Under the pieces are notes generated by a model, which worked only from the letters and a program-made list of their open reading frames with translations, did not search any database and was not told the origin of the DNA. 64,000 bases of DNA, from assembly GCA_033852075.1 (NCBI GenBank), contig JAWSVC010000012.1, forward strand, positions 1 through 64,000. The letters are read 5' to 3'. Every line of letters begins with the position of its first letter. The stretch's first letter is position 1. This DNA comes from QZLE01 sp033852075 (GTDB lineage: Bacteria > Pseudomonadota > Gammaproteobacteria > QZLD01). A program made the translations under genes and the position numbers. This document shows positions 17,601-25,014 of this stretch, one piece after another.

Positions 17601-19128
17601 TGCAAAGATAGATTCAATTGATTACTCAATGGTTGGTAATAATGTAACTGTATTTGGTACTGCATCTGATGTAGATGGCGATCTTGAGTATATAGAGTTG
17701 ACTCTGGAAACAGATGGAAATGTCTATTTCGGGATAATAGCTGAAGGTACCGATAACTGGTCTTACGAATTTACAGATCTAGATAAGGGTAATTACAGAG
17801 TTTTGGCTTATGCCTATGATGCAGAAAATCATATGAGTCAGAGTGCAGAGATTAGCTTTGTAGTTGGTATGAATAAACCTGTAATTGATTCATATACCGT
17901 AACTGGCGGTGAGCAAACGGTTCACGTTACAGGTACTGCTTCAGATATTGATGGCGATCTGTCAAAGATACTTATTGGAATTGGAGATAGTACAGAATGG
18001 CACCTGGCAAATGGTATCGAAAACTTTAGTTTGACGGTAACAGGTGTGGAAGCTGGCTCTCATGAAGTTAGAATATGGGTGTTGGATGATGAAGATAATG
18101 GTGACGTAGTAACCGAGACTGTTGTAGTTCTTCCTGCTGCATGTGTTGAATATGTAGCAACATTATCAGAACATGAAGCAGCAGGTAGGTCTTATTCAGA
18201 AACTGAGATGGAAGGTGAAACTTGCTGGGGATCATTCTGCTATGGTGGAATCGAAGTAACAACTTGGTATGCCGCAGGTTCTGGTGAAGAACTTGGTACG
18301 GATGGTAATGCTCAAGTTACTTTGATCGAGGATTCTGGTAATTATGTTCAGGGTGAATGCCCAGAGTCACCACTACCTCCAACTGTTGAGTCATATCAGA
18401 TAGCTGAAAATTCATATAACCAATTGGTTGTAACTGGTGTAGCTTCAGATCCGAATAATGACATTGATCGTGTTGTACTTGGGTTAGGTGCTGTAACTGG
18501 TATCGTTTGTGAAGGTACTACTAACTTTACTTGTGTATTAGTTTACGATGATTATGGTTTTGAAGTTGGAGTAGAATTGTCGTTATCAGTATCAGCATGG
18601 GATTCTCGTAATGAAGGTTCCGCTGTACAGTTCTTTACGGCAACCAGACCTGAACAACAACCATCACAACCACCGGTAATAAGCAATATACAGCAAACCA
18701 GAGAAGGTACTGTAGAGATTGTTACTGTTACCGTTACTGATGTTGATGATGATCTTGAATATGTTTCTTTAATCAGACTTGATGATATCGGTGTGGTTCA
18801 ATGTGTAAATACAAGTGGTGATCAGTACAGATGCGATATGCAGCTTCAAGGTACTGATTACGCGACAATGACCTGGAAAGTTCGTGCAATTGATCTTGCT
18901 GAAAACATGACTGATTCGGAAGAGTTTACAGTTGTATGGGAAGAAACTCCAACTTGCTTCACTGATACCAATATTAATCATGAGGCAGCTGGCAGAGCTT
19001 ATCAGCAATACAATATTCTTTACTATGCAAATGGTAGTGATGAATACTTAGGGATGTCATCTGATACTACGTCGCTTGAGCAGCAAGACCAACCAGGAAA
19101 CTGGGTTAAGGTACCTAGTTGCCAATAA
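14629..19128 (+). CDS. Large secreted S8 (subtilisin-family) serine protease with Ig-like and AGRA-type repeats
   Basis: This 1499-residue secreted protease starts with the signal peptide MKRIIVLFLFAVYLNNAFA. The propeptide-like region runs to about residue 150. The catalytic triad is D202 (VIDTGIDYNHPE), H257 (HGHGTHCSG) and S426 (NGTSMATPHVVG), with N in VAAAGND as the oxyanion residue. After the protease come DUF5011/Ig-like modules with PPTISLIG and YSVTDSAGN signatures, then several beta-sandwich repeats using the ASDxDGDL motif. Three cysteine-bounded modules with HxxAGRA or HxxAGRS are at 16090-16266, 18142-18360 and 18955-19125; similar ones occur on secreted enzymes of Vibrio and Shewanella. 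SD AGGAGA supports ATG 14629 over the upstream TTG at 14593. Confidence 0.92.
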   Translation: MKRIIVLFLFAVYLNNAFAGQPGAITKPQIPVNPTAIDIKDIKIDFDSLAKSGEIKSNQLLVKFKETANVLAAPTLQSAAIEKMKSFFSPMKKLASQAKLFSQWKVVTFEKGQSLNNMFSILKNDPNVEYIAPNLKLKIQATIPNDLTADLWGLNNDGTSFDVDDGNGNLTTIQPTAGIDINAPEAWDIRTDASDVVVAVIDTGIDYNHPELNANIWTNPGEIAGNGIDDDGNGYIDDVHGYDFVNRDGDPMDDHGHGTHCSGTIAASGNNGSGVVGVTWSTQLMGVKILSAGGYGYTADIIEGILYAADNGAKVSNNSYGAMVPDAVYAEMLLQPYRDALQAVGESGMLFVAAAGNDSINIDQYGYSVPSSFDLPNIISVAALDYQGSLAEFSNRGYHHTDIAAPGVLIKSTLPSDSYASWNGTSMATPHVVGVAALMKAEAPQLDPVAMKSILMNTVTANDNLTGLVRTGGILNAQKALEALKASCDSFTATPSKHRDAGRAHTCNSWYICADGSNEQIGYSFTSTQVTLTEKSEGYYVTDGSCDASLDLPPTISLIGKVEEYIRVESEYSAESATASDVEDGDLTASIQVSSNVDTSVEGSYIIEYSVTDSAGNRTVETRLIHVLEDSKPNMQLLGPVCSFFYGCEYVRHVVNEPYMDPGYTAWDVLDGDITDRVTYFGDILDNLDQVGNRGEVFYEVTDLDGNTYAPSWGQFRHLVVLHQDNPYILRGDLVDGYVNVFKTYRRDELEGHPVFQVNKPYALDYVDGYLGEDSISVYNPTDYTVAGDYDVIYTATDSEGYTDEVRALVQVIEDVTAPEANTYCDQHAYVELNSDPEDVRYDCAYPVDDLDPSPVREVTGEVDTSIAGDYEVTYRLYDASGNESFWVQTVTVVDGTTPSITSRTAEGGPRSMTISGTAYDPDNNIEKVEVKLHYNMTEWVTVEGTEDWSITLEDLPPANYNVYIRVTDTTGLQSKMYTSQTTINGVFVWDAKIDSIDYSMVGNNVTVFGTASDVDGDLEYIELTLETDGNVYFGIIAEGTDNWSYEFTDLDKGNYRVLAYAYDAENHMSQSAEISFVVGMNKPVIDSYTVTGGEQTVHVTGTASDIDGDLSKILIGIGDSTEWHLANGIENFSLTVTGVEAGSHEVRIWVLDDEDNGDVVTETVVVLPAACVEYVATLSEHEAAGRSYSETEMEGETCWGSFCYGGIEVTTWYAAGSGEELGTDGNAQVTLIEDSGNYVQGECPESPLPPTVESYQIAENSYNQLVVTGVASDPNNDIDRVVLGLGAVTGIVCEGTTNFTCVLVYDDYGFEVGVELSLSVSAWDSRNEGSAVQFFTATRPEQQPSQPPVISNIQQTREGTVEIVTVTVTDVDDDLEYVSLIRLDDIGVVQCVNTSGDQYRCDMQLQGTDYATMTWKVRAIDLAENMTDSEEFTVVWEETPTCFTDTNINHEAAGRAYQQYNILYYANGSDEYLGMSSDTTSLEQQDQPGNWVKVPSCQ

Positions 19129-19158
19129 TATTTCATAGTAAATATTGCTAAAGTTTAT

Positions 19159-19187
19159 AAAGGGGCTTTTTAGCCCCTTTATATTTT
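19159..19187 (+). terminator. Rho-independent terminator after the subtilase
   Basis: AAAGGGGCT / AGCCCCTTT forms a 9-bp stem with a 4-base T loop, followed by ATATTTTT. It starts 31 bases after the stop. Confidence 0.9.
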
Positions 19188-19282
19188 TCACTTATCATAA
19201 AGATCAATATGTACTATTATCCATATACGTTATGGGAATTTGTGTAGGACAACACTCTAAAGTATTTCAGGTTTAAACTTCT

Positions 19283-19723
19283 GTGGGAATTAAGATAAAA
19301 AAAAGATTGTTGCTATTTGTGATGCATGTATTGCTTGCATTTGCGCTTTCTATTTCCCGCACCGCATTTGCAATTGATTATATCTATAACCATCAAGAAA
19401 AAGACTTGGCTATTAGCCAGTTTAATCTGCGAGCAATTTTTACTAGCAGAATGCGCAGATGGCCAGATGGAACCCCAGTTAAGTTAGTTACTTATAACTA
19501 TGATCACGCCTTATTTTTGAACGTTTGTTCTAAGATGAAAATCTATCCGATTAATTTTAAACGGGTATGGGACATGGTCATATATTCTGGCGGAGGTGAA
19601 GGGCCAATATTTGTTGAAAATGAAGAGGAGATGAAAAAAGTTGTAAATTCGACGCCAGGAGCTATTGGTTATCTTGAAACAGTTGATAAAGGAGGCAAGA
19701 TAAATGTTCTCCAGATTGACTAA
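19283..19723 (+). CDS. Short periplasmic substrate-binding-like protein (PstS-type fold, one lobe)
   Basis: This 146-residue exported protein has a Lys-rich start and a hydrophobic signal stretch ending near RTAFA. The mature part has the motifs FNLRAIFTSRMRRWPDGTPV and STPGAIGYLETVDKG. These are the phosphate-ABC substrate-binding (PBP-like) signatures seen in short proteins of marine gammaproteobacteria. At about half the length of PstS it probably forms a single lobe, so transport of phosphate is doubtful and a sensory role is possible. GTG 19283 is chosen although its SD is weak. It overlaps the following outer-membrane protein gene by 20 bases. Confidence 0.7.
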   Translation: MGIKIKKRLLLFVMHVLLAFALSISRTAFAIDYIYNHQEKDLAISQFNLRAIFTSRMRRWPDGTPVKLVTYNYDHALFLNVCSKMKIYPINFKRVWDMVIYSGGGEGPIFVENEEEMKKVVNSTPGAIGYLETVDKGGKINVLQID

Positions 19724-20924
19724 TATCATGATAAAGCTAATTTTTGTACTTGTGTTTGTGATTATTTCAACAAGTGTATCGGCGTATGACTTAGGACCAG
19801 TTAAAGTGCATGGTTTTATCAGTCAGGGATTCTCACTATCTTCTGGTAATAACTTCTTGGGTGAAAGTACTAGTGGAAGCTTTGATTCTAGTATGGGAGC
19901 AATAAACTTATTATGGTCTCCTGACCCAGGAGTATACTTCTCAACTCAATTGATTTCTCGTAACTATGGTGATTCGGAAATTAATGAAGAAGATTTAGCT
20001 TTGGATTATGGGCTTATAGGCGTAGATCTATTTACCGGAAGAAATAATCAGATTGATATGCGTGTCGGGCTACTGAAAATTCCAATGGGATTATTTGGTA
20101 AAACCAGAGATATACCTGTTACATACCCTGGTGTTGTATTACCACAGGTTATCTATGCAGAATGGACCAGAAACAGTTTCTTAAGATCTAAAGGGGCAGC
20201 GATTGAATATAAACATAATAGCCTGATTGGCTCTATTAACATGGAAGCACAGTTTGGTGAAGTAAGGATGCCTCGCAATCAGATTTCAGGTGCAAATGAC
20301 TCAAATGTTACTAGTGTGCCTGATCCAAAATTCTTGGCCGCTAGTCTTATGTATAACTCACCTGAGAATATGTTCTTTGCAGGAATGTCACGATTATTGG
20401 TTGATTATAAAAGTAACTCAAGCTCTAACTCTGGCATTACGACTATGCATAGCAGTAATGAGAATCTTATTACTACCGATATCTTCTCAGCAGGAATCAA
20501 TTACAATTCATGGGTATTAACCTCTGAATATATGCGGAGAAAGAATGACATAAAGAACACATTTGATCTTTATAATTCAGGAACAGATGTCTTGATTAAT
20601 AGCTTTGAATTAAAACAAGAGAATATTTCAGATGCCTATTATGTACAGATAGAAAAAATGTTTACCAGCCAGATAAGTGGTTTTATCAGGAATGATCATA
20701 GGTATGTGGTTACTTCTGTAGGTAAAACAACAAGTAATTATACAAACTCTTATGTAATAGGGGCAAACTGGAGGCCAACACCAAGTATTTTGGTAAAAGC
20801 TGAATATCATAATATTGAAGGTGGTTCTGCAGATATGATACAGATTGATGATAATCCGGATAAAAGTAATGGTTATGATCGGTATTGGGATCTGTTTATG
20901 CTGCAGTTTATTTATAGTTTCTAA
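19704..20924 (+). CDS. Outer-membrane beta-barrel protein, porin-like
   Basis: This 406-residue protein has a signal peptide (FVLVFVIISTSVSA), a mature start VKVHGFISQGFSLSSGNNFL, repeated amphipathic strands and a last residue Phe (LQFIYSF), the usual outer-membrane barrel ending. The segment MRVGLLKIPMGLFGKTRDIP is typical of a gammaproteobacterial porin-like family found beside short PBP-like genes. The substrate is unknown. Start ATG 19704 has a strong GGAGG SD inside the end of the upstream gene, so the two are probably co-translated. The pair lies upstream of butyrate kinase but with a 147-base gap. Confidence 0.78.
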   Translation: MFSRLTNIMIKLIFVLVFVIISTSVSAYDLGPVKVHGFISQGFSLSSGNNFLGESTSGSFDSSMGAINLLWSPDPGVYFSTQLISRNYGDSEINEEDLALDYGLIGVDLFTGRNNQIDMRVGLLKIPMGLFGKTRDIPVTYPGVVLPQVIYAEWTRNSFLRSKGAAIEYKHNSLIGSINMEAQFGEVRMPRNQISGANDSNVTSVPDPKFLAASLMYNSPENMFFAGMSRLLVDYKSNSSSNSGITTMHSSNENLITTDIFSAGINYNSWVLTSEYMRRKNDIKNTFDLYNSGTDVLINSFELKQENISDAYYVQIEKMFTSQISGFIRNDHRYVVTSVGKTTSNYTNSYVIGANWRPTPSILVKAEYHNIEGGSADMIQIDDNPDKSNGYDRYWDLFMLQFIYSF

Positions 20925-21071
20925 TTCAAAAAACTATTGCACTTGTTTATTCTTCGTTATACCTATTAGCTAGGTAATAATGATTGCCAGGTTAATAATA
21001 AAAAAATGATCGTAGGCACATCTCAATTTTGTTGTCCTATAGTTATATAAAATGGATATGGAGATTGAAAA

Positions 21072-22145
21072 ATGGCTGATACATATTTGATTCTAACAAT
21101 TAATCCAGGATCAACATCTACTAAATTTGCCTTATTTAAAGGTGAGGATGTTGTTATTACTGATACTATTAATCATAGTAGCGATGAATTGGCGCCGTTT
21201 GAGAAAATGGTTGATCAATTTGATATGCGTAAGTCTCTTATAGTTGATCAGCTTAAAACTAATAATATTAACCTTTCTGATATTGATGCTGTGGTTGGCA
21301 GAGGAGGTCTGTTAAGACCAATTCCTGGTGGAACTTATCAGGTTGATCAGGCAATGATTGATGATTTATATGCTGCTAAAATGGGGGAGCATGCAAGTAA
21401 TCTTGGAGCCTTGATAGCCAAGGCAATTGCTGATGAAGCAGGATGCAAAAGCTTTATAGTTGATCCAGTCGTTGTTGATGAGCTAAATAATATAGCAAGA
21501 TATTCAGGTAATCCTTTAATTCCAAGAAAGAGTATTTTTCATGCTCTCAATCAAAAGCGGACTGCTAGAATGGTTGCTGAGCAATTAGGTAAGGAATATG
21601 AAAAATCAAATCTGATTGTTGCGCATATGGGAGGAGGAATCTCAGTAGGTTTGCACTCTGATGGTAAGGTAATTGATGTAAATAATGCATTAGACGGTGA
21701 TGGGCCATTTACACCAGAACGTAGTGGAGGTGTGCCGGTAGGAAGTTTGGTTGGACTATGTTTCTCTGGTAAATATGAAGAAAAACAGATCCGCAAAATG
21801 ATAAAAGGTGAAGGCGGACTGGTTGCGTATTTAGGTACAAATGATCTAAGAGTTGTAGAGAAACAAATCGAAGATGGTGATATTCAGGCTAAAATGATCT
21901 ATCAGGCTATGGCATACCAGATAGCTAAAGAAATTGGAGCTCTGGCAACTGTTGTAGATGGAAATATTGATGCAATTGCCTTAACCGGCGGGGTAGCTTA
22001 TAGCGATAAATTTACTTCCATGATTATTCAAAAAACAAAGTTTATAGCTGATGTTGTTGTCGTTCCTGGAGAAAATGAACTAGAGGCTTTGCGTGACGGT
22101 GCTGCTAGAGTTTTATCTGGAATTGATATCCCCAAACAATACTAG
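21072..22145 (+). CDS. buk: Butyrate kinase
   Basis: This 357-residue member of the ASKHA acetate/butyrate kinase family makes butyryl phosphate plus ADP from butyrate plus ATP, or the reverse. It starts ILTINPGSTSTKFALFKG (phosphate-1 motif) and carries VAHMGGGISVGLHSDGKVID and ALTGGVAYS (adenosine motif). The length matches clostridial Buk (about 355) and not acetate kinase (about 400). No phosphotransbutyrylase or butyryl-CoA pathway gene is nearby; it stands alone after the porin-like gene. Branched acids such as isobutyrate are also possible substrates. An SD-like GGAG precedes the ATG. Confidence 0.93.
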   Translation: MADTYLILTINPGSTSTKFALFKGEDVVITDTINHSSDELAPFEKMVDQFDMRKSLIVDQLKTNNINLSDIDAVVGRGGLLRPIPGGTYQVDQAMIDDLYAAKMGEHASNLGALIAKAIADEAGCKSFIVDPVVVDELNNIARYSGNPLIPRKSIFHALNQKRTARMVAEQLGKEYEKSNLIVAHMGGGISVGLHSDGKVIDVNNALDGDGPFTPERSGGVPVGSLVGLCFSGKYEEKQIRKMIKGEGGLVAYLGTNDLRVVEKQIEDGDIQAKMIYQAMAYQIAKEIGALATVVDGNIDAIALTGGVAYSDKFTSMIIQKTKFIADVVVVPGENELEALRDGAARVLSGIDIPKQY

Positions 22146-22258
22146 TTACCGATTAAGATCCCGAGTGAAATTTTAATCTTTGACTTTTAGTTAAAAGTCA
22201 TGTTTTTTAAAGACATATTTCGTAGTGGTATTTGATTTAATTATATGTGCTTAAGATA

Positions 22259-23026
22259 TTAAAAATTATTCTTCATTTTACGTATTACTGCAAATACTTC
22301 GGGATCTGATGCTAAATCTCTGCCAGCATATTCTTCTGCTGATGTTCTAATAGCTTCGTTATTACAGCGTAAAAATGGATTTATTTTTTTCTCAAGATCT
22401 AATGTAGTAGGGATTGTCGGTTTATTCTGACTTACTAATTCTTTAGCTTTTTTTTCAAAATCAATAATTTCTTGATTATCAGGATCTACATGTTTAGCAA
22501 ATGCAAGGTTTGGTAATGTATATTCGTGAGCACAGAAGATCTGAGTATTATCCGGCAAACTTGCAATTTTTTGTAAAGATTCAAACATTTGTTCGGGATT
22601 ACCTTCAAAAATTCTGCCGCAACCAGCACAGAATAATGTATCACCACTAAAAAGATAGTTTTCGCTATGGTAGCAAAGGTGGCCTTTGGTGTGTCCAGGT
22701 GTTTCTATAGCTGTTAGTGAGATATCAAGCTGAGGGATTTCAATGCAGTCATTTTCTTTGAGTCCGGCATCAAGATCAAGATGAGTTTCGTTAGCAGGCC
22801 CAAAAACCGTTAATTTGTATTCATCTTTTAGCTCTATTACGCCTCCGATATGATCGTCATGATGATGAGTAATAAAAATAGCCAATGGCTTTAAGTTTAA
22901 GTTTTTTATCGCGTTTTTGACGGGATGGGCGCTGCCTGGATCAAAAAAGACAGCATCTCCATTATCGTTTTTAATTGTCCAAATATAATTATCATTAAAA
23001 GCTTTTATCGGGAAAATACTTATCAT
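22259..23026 (-). CDS. gloB: Hydroxyacylglutathione hydrolase (glyoxalase II)
   Basis: This 255-residue enzyme hydrolyses S-lactoylglutathione to lactate and glutathione in methylglyoxal detoxification. It has the glyoxalase II metal motif THHHDDHIGG, the GHTKGHLCY histidine, FSGDTLFCAGCGRIFEG and CAHEYT, and the C-terminal HAGH region. The frame extends to 23089, but MISIFPIKAFNDNYIW is the conserved start of the family, so ATG 23026 is used; the upstream ATG at 23038 is a near alternative. In many gammaproteobacteria gloB is divergent from a yafS methyltransferase; here signalling genes lie in that position. Confidence 0.93.
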   Translation of the reverse strand: MISIFPIKAFNDNYIWTIKNDNGDAVFFDPGSAHPVKNAIKNLNLKPLAIFITHHHDDHIGGVIELKDEYKLTVFGPANETHLDLDAGLKENDCIEIPQLDISLTAIETPGHTKGHLCYHSENYLFSGDTLFCAGCGRIFEGNPEQMFESLQKIASLPDNTQIFCAHEYTLPNLAFAKHVDPDNQEIIDFEKKAKELVSQNKPTIPTTLDLEKKINPFLRCNNEAIRTSAEEYAGRDLASDPEVFAVIRKMKNNF

Positions 23027-23372
23027 CGTGTTGTCCATAAACTGAATTAATTTGAGTGGAATACTATTAAGTTTAGAGTAATAGTACATTTTAATTGGTT
23101 AATTATCATATAAAATGATTAGTAATTATGTTTTTATACAACTTTAGTCTAATTAATTTGCACTCAAATTTGAATTGTTAGACAAAATAGAAAGTTAACC
23201 GTTGTTGTTGAGAGAATATTGCAAAATGACGTCTATAATTATTATGAAATGGAAGTTTTATGTTCAAAATATATGCATATAGGATCAACTGTTAATTTAT
23301 GATGTAAGTGGTTGTATCTAATATCTTATGTTTTGCATGGTGGCGATAACTAATCAATGGGTTTGAGTAATT
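23027..23372. other. Divergent spacer between gloB and the signalling genes
   Basis: This 346-base AT-rich region must hold promoters for gloB (minus) and the REC-HD-GYP gene (plus). I could not single out a convincing promoter, operator or repeat in it. Confidence 0.5.
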
Positions 23373-24992
23373 ATGTCGCAAGATGATAAGTTGCTTTTAG
23401 ATAGCGCAGATAATAAAGACGATAAACTGGTTTTTGCGGATGATAAACCTGCTGCAATTACTGAAGCTGATGATTCGAATAATGCTGAATCTTTTGAAGA
23501 TAAACCGTGGAAAGTTCTTGTAGTTGATGACGATGAGATAATTCATGCGGTAACCAAGATGGTATTGGCTGATTATCATTTTGAAAACCGCCCACTTAAT
23601 ATGATTAGTGCTTATTCGGCTAAAGAAGCGCTGGAGGTTTTAGAAGCAGAAGAAGATGTTGCTTTAATTCTTCTAGATATAATCATGGAAACTGATGATG
23701 CAGGTCTAAGGTGTGCTAAACAGATCAGAGAAGATCTGCAAAATCACGATGTACGTATAATAATGCGCACAGGCCAGCCAGGGCAGGCGCCAGAGCATGA
23801 AGTAATAGTCAATTATGATATTAACGATTACAAAGCTAAAACAGAGCTTACCGCACAGAAATTATTTACCGTTGTTACCGCTTCCTTGCGGTCTTACAAA
23901 CAAATTAAATCAATCGAGCAAAACAAAAAAGGTCTTGAAAATATTATCGCGGCTTCAAGAAGTATTTTTGAGCTTAATTCATTCCATGTTTTTGCGGAAG
24001 GTATTTTAAAACAGCTTGGAACAGTGCTAAATATTGATGAAGATTTTGTGTATGCCAAAAGTTCTGGTTTTACCGCTTATCAAGGAGATGAGCGCCAAAA
24101 ATATAACATAGTTGCTTCCACTGGTGAGTTTACCGGAAAGGAGAACAAACCGCTTGAAGATGTAATACCTGCGCATATTTTAGAAAAACTTCATGATGCA
24201 TTAGAAAAAAAGGATTGTATCTTTACTGAGAAGACCTTTACAGGATATTTTGAAAGTCAGCGAGAAGAGCACAGCTTACTTTATTTTCAATCACAAACCC
24301 CTTTTTCTGAAATTGATCGCAACCTTATTTCAATTTTTGCCACAAATGTAGCGATAGCATTTGAAAATCTATCTCTAAATAACGAAATTAAAGATACTCA
24401 AAAGGAGCTTATTTACACTTTGTCTGAAGTTGTAGAAGGTTATTCAAGAGAGACTGCAGTACATATTAATCGTGTTGGTGCTGTATCGACTTTGATTGGT
24501 GAAAAACTGGGTATGTCAGAGGCAGAACTTGAAATTTTGGCTATAGCAGCTCCAATGCATGATATTGGTAAAATCGGAACACCTGATAGCATCTTAAAAA
24601 AACCAGGTAAGCTTACCGATGAAGAATATGAAATCATGAAAAAACATGCAGATTATGGATGGAAGATCTTTAAAAACTCAAAAAGAGAGATGATGACAGC
24701 TGCAGGCATAATCGCGCATGAACATCATGAAAAATGGGATGGTACAGGATATCCGCAGGGTTTAAAGGGGGAAGATATCCATATTTATGGGAGGATAGTT
24801 GGGTTAGCAGATGTTGTTGATGCATTAATAAGTCGGCGTTGCTATAAAGAACCTTGGGCATTTGAAGATGTTATCGAGCTAATAAAAGAAGAGAAAGGAA
24901 AACATTTTGATCCCCAGATTGTAGATGCATTTCTTGAATCTATTCCAGAGTATATGGAAATACTTGAGCAGTTACCTATAGAGCAGTGTTAA
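23373..24992 (+). CDS. Response regulator with DUF3369 and HD-GYP c-di-GMP phosphodiesterase
   Basis: This 539-residue cytoplasmic protein starts with an acidic extension (1-45), then a receiver domain with VVDDDE and phospho-acceptor D102 (LLDIIM), then a DUF3369/GAF-like region (about 180-335). The C-terminal HD-GYP domain has H396-D397 in MHDIGKIG, HHEKWDGTGYP and the downstream metal ligands. HD-GYP enzymes hydrolyse c-di-GMP to GMP or pGpG. It is the first of a series of plus-strand signalling genes and probably takes phosphate from one of the kinases next to it. The next gene starts 22 bases on. Confidence 0.92.
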   Translation: MSQDDKLLLDSADNKDDKLVFADDKPAAITEADDSNNAESFEDKPWKVLVVDDDEIIHAVTKMVLADYHFENRPLNMISAYSAKEALEVLEAEEDVALILLDIIMETDDAGLRCAKQIREDLQNHDVRIIMRTGQPGQAPEHEVIVNYDINDYKAKTELTAQKLFTVVTASLRSYKQIKSIEQNKKGLENIIAASRSIFELNSFHVFAEGILKQLGTVLNIDEDFVYAKSSGFTAYQGDERQKYNIVASTGEFTGKENKPLEDVIPAHILEKLHDALEKKDCIFTEKTFTGYFESQREEHSLLYFQSQTPFSEIDRNLISIFATNVAIAFENLSLNNEIKDTQKELIYTLSEVVEGYSRETAVHINRVGAVSTLIGEKLGMSEAELEILAIAAPMHDIGKIGTPDSILKKPGKLTDEEYEIMKKHADYGWKIFKNSKREMMTAAGIIAHEHHEKWDGTGYPQGLKGEDIHIYGRIVGLADVVDALISRRCYKEPWAFEDVIELIKEEKGKHFDPQIVDAFLESIPEYMEILEQLPIEQC

Positions 24993-25014
24993 ATGGACTT
25001 TTATAGACTGACTT

